A DNA stretch of 64,000 nucleotides from Auritidibacter sp. Marseille-P8566 (lineage in GTDB: Bacteria > Actinomycetota > Actinomycetes > Actinomycetales > Microbacteriaceae), in assembly GCA_945895375.1 (NCBI GenBank), contig CAMDEE010000001.1, forward strand, positions 186,001 to 250,000, in the 5' to 3' direction. Numbering within the stretch: the first letter of the stretch is position 1; each line of letters begins with the position of its first letter. The notes under the pieces are model-generated. The model had not been told where the DNA came from. It saw only the letters and a list, made by a program, of their open reading frames with translations, and did no database searches. Of the stretch, positions 8,081 through 16,523 are shown one piece after another. A program made the position numbers and the translations under genes.

Positions 8081-10038
8081 TGACCAATAAAACAGAAGAA
8101 CGCACCTACGGCCAAGGCTCACAGGGCGAACCAGAAAAGCCAACCAAATCTAAGCCAGGTATTGGAGCGAAGCTAAAGTACAGCTTCGATAACTCAATTG
8201 CTAAGAGCGGCATGTTCGTAACTTGGATGCTGGTACTGATGATCATCTTCAGCATCCTGCTGGTATTCATCAGAGCACTTCTGTTTGCACTTCCGTTCAT
8301 CACTCGTCCAGATGCTCAGGTTGTTTTTGAATTTGAAACCTTCTGGCAGTCATTCGCCACTCTGTTTGGTAGAGGTGCCGAAGCTACTTGGGCAGAACGT
8401 ATCCTCAGCTTCCTAACTTGGGTTTGTACAGTTGCTCTTGGTGGAGCTGTAACAGGTTTCATCGTTGGTGCGATTCAAAGAACATTTGAAAAACTACGTA
8501 AGGGTAAGAGCCCAATCATCGTAAACAACCACACCCTTATCTTGGGTTGGTCAAACCGCATTTACCCAATCTTGAAAGAGCTAGCTATTGCAAACTCAAA
8601 CGTCAAGAAGTCAAACGTAGTTATCTTCTCTTCTCACACTCGTGATTTCATGGAGAGCGAAATTGACGCTCGCGCAAACGATCTAGGCAAACTAAAAGTT
8701 GTTACCAGAACCGGTGATGTTACTAACCCAGAAGATCTAAAGAGAACAAACATTGCTAACGCAAAGTCAATCATTGTTCTTGATAGCGATGACGCTGGAG
8801 ATGCAAACGTTGTTAGCGCAGTGCTAGCAATCAAGGCAGTGAACCCAAACACTGATATAAAAATCATTACTGAAATCGATGACGCGAACACAGGTGAAGC
8901 ACTAAGTGTTGCAACCCAAGGTCAGGTCATTACTGTTCGTTCACAGGAAATCATTGCTCGTGTTACAGCACAGGCATCCCGTCGTCCAGGACTCGCTGCA
9001 GTTGTTCTAGATCTTCTAGATTTCGAAGGCGATGAGATCTACTTCTCAGATGTTCCTGCACTGCACGGTAAGACCTATGCAGAAGCTCTTCTAGCATTCA
9101 ACTATGCATCAGTTATTGGTCTGCTAGCAGCTGACGGAACAGCTCAGGTAAACCCTGCTCAGAACACCAAGATCAAGCCAGGCATGAAGGTTATTGCTAT
9201 TGCTGAAGATGACGACAAGGTTATCTACACCGGTGTTCGTGAAGATATTTCCAAGAAGAAGGTAACTCCTGTTACCAAGAAGAAAGATCCAGCTGAGCAC
9301 CTACTTATCATTGGTTGGTCTTCAATGGGTCGCACAGTTCTAAATGAACTAGCTGGTTTCCTACCTAAGGGCTCAACTGTTCATATTGTTGCTCAGTCAA
9401 GATATGTCGCTGAAGATGAACTAAAGAACCTAAAGTTTGGAACAGTTAAAGTAACCTTCGCAAGCGTCTCAGGTGATGTCGACGATCTAATCGCTCAAGC
9501 TAAGGGTAAGAAGTACAACGAGGTTATCGTGCTTGGTTACCGTAACGCAATTAGCCAGAGTGAAGCAGATGCTCAGACAATGTTGACTATGTTGCAGATG
9601 AATCAACTATTTGCAGCCGAAGGTAATGGTGTTGAGCCAACACGTCTAGTTGCTGAAATCCTTGACTCAAGAAAGTCAGAGCTTGCACGAGTTGCAGCAG
9701 TTGATGATCTTGTTGTTAGCGACTCTCTAGCTGCTCTATTGATTGCTCAGATTAGTGAGAACCCAGAACTTGCTCCAGTATTCGAAGACCTCTTCGATGC
9801 TGAAGGTGCAACTCTAAATGTTAGAGATATTAGTGAGTACGCAAAGCTAGGTAAGTCAGTTTCATTTGCTGAACTAGTTGCTAATGCCCGTAATCACGGT
9901 GAGTCAGCAATTGGATACCGTTTAGCATCAGGTCAAGGTGCTGAAGGTTCAACCGGTGTTGTGCTTAACCCTTCAAAGACCAGTGAGTTTGTTCCTGTTG
10001 CAGGAGACTCTCTAGTTGTGATCGGTGACCTTAGCTAA
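8080..10038 (+). CDS. Membrane RCK/TrkA-N protein, CASTOR/POLLUX-like ion channel
   Basis: This 652-residue protein has membrane segments near residues 45-70 and 115-140 with a pore-like stretch between them, then two RCK-type nucleotide-binding regions. The first begins around NNHTLILGWSNRIYPIL, the second around EHLLIIGWSSMGRTVLNEL. This order matches actinobacterial relatives of the plant CASTOR/POLLUX channels, which pass cations and are gated by the RCK domains. The ion and the ligand are not evident. I use ATG 8080; a TTG at 8071 is less likely. The stop codon is followed directly by the ATG of the AlkD-like gene. Confidence 0.78.
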   Translation: MTNKTEERTYGQGSQGEPEKPTKSKPGIGAKLKYSFDNSIAKSGMFVTWMLVLMIIFSILLVFIRALLFALPFITRPDAQVVFEFETFWQSFATLFGRGAEATWAERILSFLTWVCTVALGGAVTGFIVGAIQRTFEKLRKGKSPIIVNNHTLILGWSNRIYPILKELAIANSNVKKSNVVIFSSHTRDFMESEIDARANDLGKLKVVTRTGDVTNPEDLKRTNIANAKSIIVLDSDDAGDANVVSAVLAIKAVNPNTDIKIITEIDDANTGEALSVATQGQVITVRSQEIIARVTAQASRRPGLAAVVLDLLDFEGDEIYFSDVPALHGKTYAEALLAFNYASVIGLLAADGTAQVNPAQNTKIKPGMKVIAIAEDDDKVIYTGVREDISKKKVTPVTKKKDPAEHLLIIGWSSMGRTVLNELAGFLPKGSTVHIVAQSRYVAEDELKNLKFGTVKVTFASVSGDVDDLIAQAKGKKYNEVIVLGYRNAISQSEADAQTMLTMLQMNQLFAAEGNGVEPTRLVAEILDSRKSELARVAAVDDLVVSDSLAALLIAQISENPELAPVFEDLFDAEGATLNVRDISEYAKLGKSVSFAELVANARNHGESAIGYRLASGQGAEGSTGVVLNPSKTSEFVPVAGDSLVVIGDLS

Positions 10039-10752
10039 ATGAGTCAGCTCTCTCAGCTCAGAAAAGATTTGCGAGCTGTTGCGACCAAAGAGTGGGCAAT
10101 AGCTTCAGCTAAGACGAAAGTCTTTGGCGAGGACAGTTATGGCGCTGGAGATGTATTTCTAGGCGTAACCGTTCCTGATACCAGGGCGATTGCTAAGAAG
10201 TACAAGGACTTGCCTCACGAGGAACTTTCTACTTTAGCTAGCTCCAAGTATCACGAGGAAAGACTGACAGCACTGGTGATCTTGAATCACAAATACTCAA
10301 AAGCTAAAGATGATGCTGAACGTATTCGACTCTTTGAGTTCTGGTTAGATCTGCTCAAGAACAACCATGTCAACAACTGGGATTTGATTGATGCCAGTGC
10401 ACCATACATGGGAGAGATACTCACAAGGCACTTAGGTTTCGGGGCACCATTTCTGAGAGCACTCTCTACGTCTGAGAACCTGTGGGAGAGAAGAGCTTCC
10501 ATTTTGCTGACTTTCCCTCTGATTCGAATTGGTAAATTTGGGCCTACTTTAGCTATGGCTAAGGAAGCTCTAACTGATGAGCATCACCTTATTCATAAGG
10601 CAGCAGGCTGGATGCTTCGAGAAGTGGGTAAGCGAGATCAAGATCTGCTAACCGAGTTCCTTTTAAAACATAAAGCTAAGATGCCTAGAACGATGCTCAG
10701 GTATGCGATTGAAAAGTATTCAGAGAAAGAACGTAAAGCGTTTCTCAATTAA
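10039..10752 (+). CDS. AlkD-like DNA alkylation repair protein
   Basis: The 237-residue protein consists of HEAT-like helical repeats. It has the family segments GVTVPDTRAIAKKY near the start, NNWDLIDASAPYMGE in the middle and HKAAGWMLREVGKRD towards the end. AlkD-family glycosylases remove bulky or cationic alkylated bases without flipping them. The Asp of NWDLID corresponds to the catalytic-region aspartate; Trp contacts are also conserved. It starts at the base after the previous stop codon and probably shares its transcript. It is convergent with xthA, another DNA repair gene. Confidence 0.85.
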   Translation: MSQLSQLRKDLRAVATKEWAIASAKTKVFGEDSYGAGDVFLGVTVPDTRAIAKKYKDLPHEELSTLASSKYHEERLTALVILNHKYSKAKDDAERIRLFEFWLDLLKNNHVNNWDLIDASAPYMGEILTRHLGFGAPFLRALSTSENLWERRASILLTFPLIRIGKFGPTLAMAKEALTDEHHLIHKAAGWMLREVGKRDQDLLTEFLLKHKAKMPRTMLRYAIEKYSEKERKAFLN

Positions 10753-10764
10753 GCACAAACGATG

Positions 10765-11547
10765 CTATTTGATGTCAACAACCACAGGCACGTGATCTGA
10801 AGGTCCTTCGCCTTTACGTTCGTCTCTAACTATTTCTGCTGAGGAAACTCTTTCAGCGAAAGCGTCATTACCTAATATGAAGTCAATTCGCATGCCTTCA
10901 TCTTTAGGAAAACGCAGTTGCTGGTAATCCCAATAGGTGTAACCATCTGGGATAAGTGGTCTAACAACGTCTTGCAAACCTATTTGTTCGAATGCATTGA
11001 ATGCATCTCGTTCTGCTTCTGAAACATGTGTTGAACCAATGAATGCATCCATGTCCCAAACATCTTTATCTAGTGGAGCGATGTTGAAATCCCCCATTAG
11101 AGCAAGAGCTTGATCTGGTTCATGCTCTAACCACTCGGCAGTTACTGCAGCTAATCTGTCTAACCATTCAAGCTTGTATGTGTAATGAGGATCATCAAGA
11201 GTTCTACCGTTAGGAACATAGAGAGACCAGAGCCTCACATCACCGAAGGTTGCTCCTATTGCTCTAGCTTCTTGAGCTGTTTCAGGACCAAAGCCTGGCA
11301 TGCCAGGAAAACCTATTTCAACATCTTCTGCTGGTATCTTGCTTGCAAAGGCAACACCATTCCATTGGTTCAGTCCATGCAGAACTACATGATATCCAGC
11401 TTCAGTAAAGGCCTGCATGGGGAACTGCTCAGGCTTGCACTTGATCTCCTGCATAGCAAGAACATCAATATCAGCTCTCTGCATCCAGTCGATTACTCTT
11501 CCGACACGGGTTCTAATTGAGTTCACGTTATGAGTTGCTATGCGCAT
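10765..11547 (-). CDS. xthA: Exodeoxyribonuclease III (AP endonuclease)
   Basis: The 260-residue enzyme has the EEP nuclease signatures: THNVNSIR at the start, LAMQEIKC with the metal-binding Glu, LYVPNGR, MGDFNIAP and the C-terminal SDHVPVV with the catalytic His. It cuts at abasic sites and removes damaged 3' ends. The start is supported by a leaderless arrangement: TAAGTT (11554-11559, minus strand) 6 nt before ATG. That -10 box overlaps the pyrE -10 box on the other strand. Confidence 0.95.
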   Translation of the reverse strand: MRIATHNVNSIRTRVGRVIDWMQRADIDVLAMQEIKCKPEQFPMQAFTEAGYHVVLHGLNQWNGVAFASKIPAEDVEIGFPGMPGFGPETAQEARAIGATFGDVRLWSLYVPNGRTLDDPHYTYKLEWLDRLAAVTAEWLEHEPDQALALMGDFNIAPLDKDVWDMDAFIGSTHVSEAERDAFNAFEQIGLQDVVRPLIPDGYTYWDYQQLRFPKDEGMRIDFILGNDAFAERVSSAEIVRDERKGEGPSDHVPVVVDIK

Positions 11548-11551
11548 TGTT

Positions 11552-11559
11552 TAAACTTA
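11552..11559. promoter_or_regulatory. Overlapping divergent leaderless -10 boxes (xthA / pyrE)
   Basis: In a 16-bp intergenic gap, plus-strand TAAACT (11552-11557) stands 6 nt before the pyrE ATG. Minus-strand TAAGTT (11554-11559) stands 6 nt before the xthA ATG. The boxes share four base pairs, so two polymerases could not use them at once. Confidence 0.6.
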
Positions 11560-11563
11560 AGAC

Positions 11564-12127
11564 ATGACTGAGACTTCTGCCGCCAAGCATCGCCTTATTG
11601 AACTCATTAAAGAACTAGCTGTTGTTCACGGCAGAGTTACTTTATCCAGCGGTATCGAAGCTGACTACTACGTCGACCTTCGTAGAGCTACCCTGCATCA
11701 TGAAGCAGCACCTCTTATTGGTCAAGTAATGCTTGACATGTTGGATTCCAACGGAGTTACTGACTTTGTGGCTATCGGTGGTTTGACTATGGGGGCAGAT
11801 CCTGTTGCTACTGCAGTGATGCACCAAGCAGCTAGCAGAGGCAGGGCGATTGATGCTTTTGTTGTTCGAAAACAAGCTAAAGCTCACGGTATGGGTAGAC
11901 AGGTTGAGGGACCTGATGTTAAGGGTAAGAGAGTAGTAGTTGTTGAAGATACTTCAACAACAGGAGGATCTCCACTAACTGCTGCTCAAGCTTTAGAGGA
12001 AGCAGGAGCAATCATTGTTGCTGTTGCAACTGTTGTTGATAGAGACACTGGAGCACAAAAAGTAATCGAGGATGCCGGCTATAAATATTTCACAGCCGTC
12101 ACCCTCGATGACTTAGAACTTCGTTAG
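11564..12127 (+). CDS. pyrE: Orotate phosphoribosyltransferase
   Basis: The 187-residue enzyme transfers PRPP ribose phosphate to orotate, giving OMP in pyrimidine synthesis. It shows the substrate segment LSSGIEADYYVDLR and the PRPP-binding motif VVVVEDTSTTGGSPL, with a catalytic-loop region around RKQAKAHGMGRQVEG. The length is typical. It appears to be leaderless from a -10 box shared physically with the divergent xthA promoter. Its end overlaps the convergent GH16 gene by 4 bp. Confidence 0.95.
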   Translation: MTETSAAKHRLIELIKELAVVHGRVTLSSGIEADYYVDLRRATLHHEAAPLIGQVMLDMLDSNGVTDFVAIGGLTMGADPVATAVMHQAASRGRAIDAFVVRKQAKAHGMGRQVEGPDVKGKRVVVVEDTSTTGGSPLTAAQALEEAGAIIVAVATVVDRDTGAQKVIEDAGYKYFTAVTLDDLELR

Positions 12128-13032
12128 CGCTTTCTGGTTAGCTTTCCAAAACCATTTAGGGTTTTGTATTGAATCCAGTCGACCTTAATTTCTTTTCTTT
12201 CGATAGTTTCATCTAGTGCACCACCATCAAAGTTACCTCCGGTAGCAAGGTTAAGAATTAGATAGAACTCAGCGTTGTATACCCAGTCCTTAGGAGCGAT
12301 TGTGCTCTTTCTTTGTGCTCCAATAAGTCTTCCGTCAACATAGAACTTGATTGAGTTTGGTAGCCAGTCAACTCGGTAAACGTGGTAGCCAGCACTTAGC
12401 GGATCGTTTCCTGCTGAATAGTAACTACTTAGTGCGCTACCACCTGAGTAACCAGGACCGTGCAAGCTCGCTACTGATGTGAATGGATCTGATCCTCTAG
12501 TTTCCATGATGTCGATCTCCCCACATGATGGCCAACCATCACATGATGGACGAGGAACACCAAGCATCCAGAATGCTGGCCACATGCCAACACCATCGGT
12601 TGTTTGAATACGAGCAGAGATGCTTCCGTACTGGAAGCCAAGCTTTCCTCTAGTCACAACTTTTGCACTTGAGTAAAGACAGTCTTGGTATAGGAAGCAG
12701 CGGTAGCTCATGTGCTCATCGTTGTTTTCATCAAGCTTGATAGCGCTGATTACAAGCTGGCCCTTGCCGTTAGTCGAGATGTTCTCTCGCTTATTGGTGT
12801 AATACTGCTTCTCGTTGTTTCCCCAGCCGTAACCCCAACCAAGGTCGTAGGTCCAGAACCTCTGATCAACAGGGGTTCTAGATTTCTCCCCAAAGTACTG
12901 AGCCCAAAGAATCTTCTCTTTAGAAGGAGCAGTTGCTCTAGGAGCACTAGCTTGGGCACTTACCGATCCAATGGTTAGGACGGATACTGCAATTAGTGCA
13001 GCGACAAATCTGGTGCGCGTTGTTTTCTTCAC
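12124..13032 (-). CDS. Secreted GH16 endo-beta-glucanase (laminarinase-like)
   Basis: The 302-residue protein has a signal peptide (about 1-29, ending AQA-S-A) and one GH16 domain. The catalytic motif is GEIDIME with nucleophile Glu172, Asp174 and acid/base Glu177, preceded by the aromatic cleft segment MWPAFWML. It should cut beta-1,3 or mixed-linked glucans outside the cell. The ends would feed the divergent ABC transporter and the GH1 beta-glucosidase. The shared 250-bp promoter region holds two LacI-type operators. No carbohydrate-binding module is attached. Confidence 0.93.
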   Translation of the reverse strand: MKKTTRTRFVAALIAVSVLTIGSVSAQASAPRATAPSKEKILWAQYFGEKSRTPVDQRFWTYDLGWGYGWGNNEKQYYTNKRENISTNGKGQLVISAIKLDENNDEHMSYRCFLYQDCLYSSAKVVTRGKLGFQYGSISARIQTTDGVGMWPAFWMLGVPRPSCDGWPSCGEIDIMETRGSDPFTSVASLHGPGYSGGSALSSYYSAGNDPLSAGYHVYRVDWLPNSIKFYVDGRLIGAQRKSTIAPKDWVYNAEFYLILNLATGGNFDGGALDETIERKEIKVDWIQYKTLNGFGKLTRKR

Positions 13033-13139
13033 GGGTTACCTCTTCTGCTCCTATGAAAGATGTCTTGGCTGGGAAAGTGCACCAAGAATGATTACTTTTT
13101 GGTAACAGTTGGCCTGATAACGCCTTCTCAGATTGCCGA

Positions 13140-13184
13140 GAAACCGCTTTCACGCTTAACTTGTATTACTGTGAACCCGCTTTC
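13140..13184. promoter_or_regulatory. Two LacI-type operators between the glucanase and the transporter operon
   Basis: GAAACCGCTTTC (13140-13151) and GAACCCGCTTTC (13173-13184) are 33 bp apart, about three helical turns. They are pseudopalindromes centred on CG, as LacI-family sites are. A third identical copy of the first site lies at 18965-18976 after the LacI gene, which makes the cluster's own LacI protein the probable ligand. Confidence 0.75.
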
Positions 13185-13220
13185 GCAGTTTACTACAAAC
13201 CTTATTATCGAGGACGTAGG

Positions 13221-13260
13221 CCTCCCCAAATAACCGTCGCACAACTGTTAGATGGGGAGG
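13221..13260 (+). promoter_or_regulatory. Long leader hairpin before the sugar-binding protein gene
   Basis: CCTCCCCA (13221-13228) pairs perfectly with TGGGGAGG (13253-13260). Inside, TAAC (13231-13234) pairs with GTTA (13247-13250) across a 2x2 internal loop, leaving a 12-nt apical loop. The structure ends 10 nt before the AAGGAG ribosome-binding site (13271-13276). It could stabilise the mRNA or control translation. Confidence 0.6.
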
Positions 13261-13282
13261 CAACACCTCAAAGGAGAATGCA

Positions 13283-14641
13283 ATGTCTAAGAAGTTTGTT
13301 TCGATCAAGGCCACAGCCCTTTTGGCTAGCGCCACCCTAGCAATGGGTGTTTTAGGTTTTATTTCCCCTGCAGCTGCTGTAGTTGACTGCACAAAGGCGA
13401 CAGTGTCAAACAATGACTGTACTGTCCTGACAGTCAACACCTTCGGTGACGTAATTCAGCCAGCCCTGGTTGCGGACTACAGAAAGCTTCGTCCAGACAT
13501 CAAACTAAGCATTAAGAAGTCAGACCTTGATGCCCTAAACGGTACCGGTCTATTCACCCAGTGTGCTGCTGGTGGAGCCGGTAACCCTGACATTGCAGCG
13601 GTTGAAATTTCATACTCAGGTTTCTGGCGTTCATACCCACAGTGTTTCGTGGATCTACGAACTCTTAACAACAAAGACGGCAAGGACGCTAACGACCTAA
13701 AGAAGGACTACCTTGCTTGGCGCTGGGAGCACGGCGTTGGTTACAACGACTCTGTAATTGGTATCCCAACTGACGTTGGAGGCCTAGAGGTTGCTTACCG
13801 TTGGGACCTTTTCAAGAAGGCCGGACTTCCATACACAAGAGATGCAGTGAGCAAGGCTTGGAACACCTGGCCTAAGTTCATCGAATTTGGTAAGAAGTAT
13901 GTTGCCAAGCTAACTCCAGCTCAAAGAAAAGCAAACGTTGGCTTCCTAGATAACGTAGGAACTATCTACCCAGCGGTTATGAACCAGGGAACAGAGAAGT
14001 ACTACAGAAACAATGGAACTGATCAGGGTCAACTAATTTTCAAGACCAACAAGCAAGTCAAGCTAGCCTTCGACACAACTGTTGCAGCAAGCAACGCGAA
14101 AATCGGAACTCGTATCGGTCAGTTCTCCTCTGACTGGAACGTTGGTATGACTAAGGGAACTTTCGCAGCCATGCTGGCTCCAGCTTGGATGACAAGCTAC
14201 ATCAAGGGACAGGCTCCATCTACCAAGGGTAAGTGGGACATCGCAAGCGTTCCTGGTGGCGGTGGAAACATGGGTGGAAGCCAGCTAACTATTCCTAAGG
14301 GTTCAAAGAACCAGCAAGAGGCATGGAACTTCATCTCTTGGTACCTAGCACCTGCTCAGCAGTTGAAGGTATTCCAAATGTATGGTCTATTCCCATCAAC
14401 CCCTTCGCTATACACAAACAAGGCCATCACCGTTGATAAGGACCCATTCTTCAACAACGCTCCTGTTGGACAGATTTACTCAACAGGTGTTAAGAAGCTA
14501 AAGCCAATCTTCGAAGGTAAGCTTCAGCGCTGCATCGATATGGCAATGGGATCTGCGATTTCACTAATTGCTAACGGTAAAGAGAAAGTTGCATCCAAAG
14601 CATTCGCAACCGGTATCGCAGCAGCTAGCAAGTGTAAATAA
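13283..14641 (+). CDS. ABC transporter sugar-binding protein (CUT1 type)
   Basis: This 452-residue extracellular solute-binding protein probably captures oligosaccharides released from beta-glucan. It has a cleavable signal peptide ending PAAA at about residue 32. A typical family 1 binding-protein body follows, with LTVNTFGD near the start, PTDVGGLEVAYRWDLFKKAGL in the middle and a C-terminal tail containing NAPVGQIYS. It has no lipobox, so it would not be lipid-anchored, which is unusual for a binding protein in a Gram-positive cell. It heads an operon with two permeases, a GH1 enzyme and a LacI regulator, and has a strong hairpin in its leader. Confidence 0.9.
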   Translation: MSKKFVSIKATALLASATLAMGVLGFISPAAAVVDCTKATVSNNDCTVLTVNTFGDVIQPALVADYRKLRPDIKLSIKKSDLDALNGTGLFTQCAAGGAGNPDIAAVEISYSGFWRSYPQCFVDLRTLNNKDGKDANDLKKDYLAWRWEHGVGYNDSVIGIPTDVGGLEVAYRWDLFKKAGLPYTRDAVSKAWNTWPKFIEFGKKYVAKLTPAQRKANVGFLDNVGTIYPAVMNQGTEKYYRNNGTDQGQLIFKTNKQVKLAFDTTVAASNAKIGTRIGQFSSDWNVGMTKGTFAAMLAPAWMTSYIKGQAPSTKGKWDIASVPGGGGNMGGSQLTIPKGSKNQQEAWNFISWYLAPAQQLKVFQMYGLFPSTPSLYTNKAITVDKDPFFNNAPVGQIYSTGVKKLKPIFEGKLQRCIDMAMGSAISLIANGKEKVASKAFATGIAAASKCK

Positions 14642-14659
14642 AACTAAAGAAAGATAAGA

Positions 14660-15640
14660 ATGTCACAGACAACTGTGGGTAAAGCTCGTGCGAGCAAACC
14701 ACCTTCACCGTGGAAGCCCGCCAAGCAACCTAGAAAAGCGAACAACCCTAACGCTGTTCCTTCTCTAAACGGTCGCTGGGGCTATATGTTCACAGCCCCG
14801 TTCTTTGTGATGTTCTTAATCTTTGGTTTAGCACCAATTGTTTATTCCGTCTACATCGCGTTCTTTAACTGGGACGCTTTGGGGACCCAAGAATTTATTG
14901 GTCTAGCAAACTTCAGTGAGTTGTTTGTTGACACTAGATTCTGGAATGCGCTTATTAACACCCTGGATATTTGGCTACTCTCTACTATCCCGATGTTGAT
15001 CATGGCAATTGGTCTTGCTGCTGTTTTACACAGCCCACACCTAAGAGGTTCAACATTCTTTAGAACCATCCTTCTTGTTCCAAACATCACCTCTGTTCTT
15101 GCAATCGCAATTGTCTTTGGCCAGCTGTTTGGTAGAGATTTCGGAATGGTGAACATCGTCATTGGTGCTCTTGGTTTTGAACACATTGACTTCGTTCAGG
15201 GAACTACCTCAAGCCACGTTGCAATTGCTTCGATGATTGTTTGGCGTTGGACTGGTTATAACGCACTGATCTTCCTAGCGGCCATGCTTGCAATTCCAAA
15301 CGAGCTTTACGAATCAGCATCGCTTGATGGAGCTGGTAAGTTCAAGCAGTTCATCTATGTGACTCTTCCTAGCCTTCGTAACACCATCACCTTCGTTCTT
15401 ATTGTTGGAACCATTGGTGGTCTTCAGGTGTTCGCTGAGCCATTGATTCTTGGTGGCTCATTCAACGGTGGTGACTCAGGTCAGTTCTCAACTTTGACGC
15501 TGTTCCTCTTCGAGCAAGCATTCGTTGCATATAAGTGGGGCTATGCAGCTTCAATTGGAATCATGATCACTGTGATTGTTGCAATTGTTTCGGTAATCAA
15601 CTTCTTCATCACACGCAAGATTGCAGGTGATGGCAGATGA
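14660..15640 (+). CDS. ABC sugar permease, MalF-like
   Basis: The 326-residue inner-membrane protein has about six helices and the ATPase-contact (EAA) loop ELYESASLDGAGKFKQFIYVTLPSL. The first 40 residues are a basic, Pro-rich cytoplasmic tail. It pairs with the next gene, which it overlaps by 4 bp (ATGA), to form the channel for the sugar bound by the upstream protein. No ATPase gene is present in the operon; a shared MsiK-type ATPase elsewhere is likely. Confidence 0.93.
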   Translation: MSQTTVGKARASKPPSPWKPAKQPRKANNPNAVPSLNGRWGYMFTAPFFVMFLIFGLAPIVYSVYIAFFNWDALGTQEFIGLANFSELFVDTRFWNALINTLDIWLLSTIPMLIMAIGLAAVLHSPHLRGSTFFRTILLVPNITSVLAIAIVFGQLFGRDFGMVNIVIGALGFEHIDFVQGTTSSHVAIASMIVWRWTGYNALIFLAAMLAIPNELYESASLDGAGKFKQFIYVTLPSLRNTITFVLIVGTIGGLQVFAEPLILGGSFNGGDSGQFSTLTLFLFEQAFVAYKWGYAASIGIMITVIVAIVSVINFFITRKIAGDGR

Positions 15641-16521
15641 GTTCAGCAGAAGTTCTAGAACAAACTAGACCAAAGCCAAAGCGCAGAAGAAAGCCAAAGT
15701 GGCAGCGCATGGGTATCACTGGATACCTAGCCCTTGGTATCGTGACTTTCCTATCGCTCTTCCCGTTCTACTGGATGTTCATCGTTGCATCTAACGGAAC
15801 TGATGAGATCAGCAAGATTCCACCGACGCTAGTTCCTGGTCCTCGCTTCTTCACAGTTGTGTCTAACGTCTATGAAGCTCTTCCTCAGTTCAACCAGGCA
15901 CTTCTAAACACTGTCTATGTTGGAACAGTTGTTGCTTTGGCTCAGGTGTTCTTCTCAGCTATTGCAGGTTTTGCTTTTGCGAAGTTGAACTTCCGAGGAC
16001 AGAAGTTCATGGTGCTGTTTGTTATCTTGACCATGATGCTTCCAAGCCAGCTTGGAATTATTCCTTTGTTCATGCTTATGGGAAACCTAGGTTTGATTGA
16101 CACTCTCGGCGCTTTGATTATTCCTGCTCTAGTAACGGCCTTCGGTGTGTTCTGGATGAGACAGGTTATTGATGCACAGGTTCCTAACGAATTGTTGGAA
16201 GCTGCAAGCATTGATGGTGCCGGTGTATTCCGTGCGTACTGGAGCATCGTTGTTCCGATCATTTCTCAGAGCGCATTCGTACTTGGCTTGTTCTCATTCC
16301 TTGCAACTTGGAACGATTTCCTCTGGCCACTTCTTGTCTTGAATACCCCAGAGAATTTCACAGCCCAGGTTGCGGTGAATCAGTTGAAGAGTAGTTATGC
16401 AATTGACTATGCATTGAATATGGGTGGCGCATTCCTATCTACAGCTCCACTTCTAATCTTGTTTATCTTTGTCGGTAGACGCCTTGTCCGTGGTGTTATG
16501 GATGGAGCGGTGAAGGGTTAA
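15637..16521 (+). CDS. ABC sugar permease, MalG-like
   Basis: The 294-residue membrane protein is the second half of the permease pair. It has a basic N-terminal tail, about six helices and the EAA loop ELLEAASIDGAGVFRAYWSIVVPII. It ends with the short basic tail usual for MalG-type subunits. It starts within the stop codon of the previous permease and lies 2 bp before the GH1 gene. Confidence 0.93.
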   Translation: MSSAEVLEQTRPKPKRRRKPKWQRMGITGYLALGIVTFLSLFPFYWMFIVASNGTDEISKIPPTLVPGPRFFTVVSNVYEALPQFNQALLNTVYVGTVVALAQVFFSAIAGFAFAKLNFRGQKFMVLFVILTMMLPSQLGIIPLFMLMGNLGLIDTLGALIIPALVTAFGVFWMRQVIDAQVPNELLEAASIDGAGVFRAYWSIVVPIISQSAFVLGLFSFLATWNDFLWPLLVLNTPENFTAQVAVNQLKSSYAIDYALNMGGAFLSTAPLLILFIFVGRRLVRGVMDGAVKG

Positions 16522-16523
16522 TC

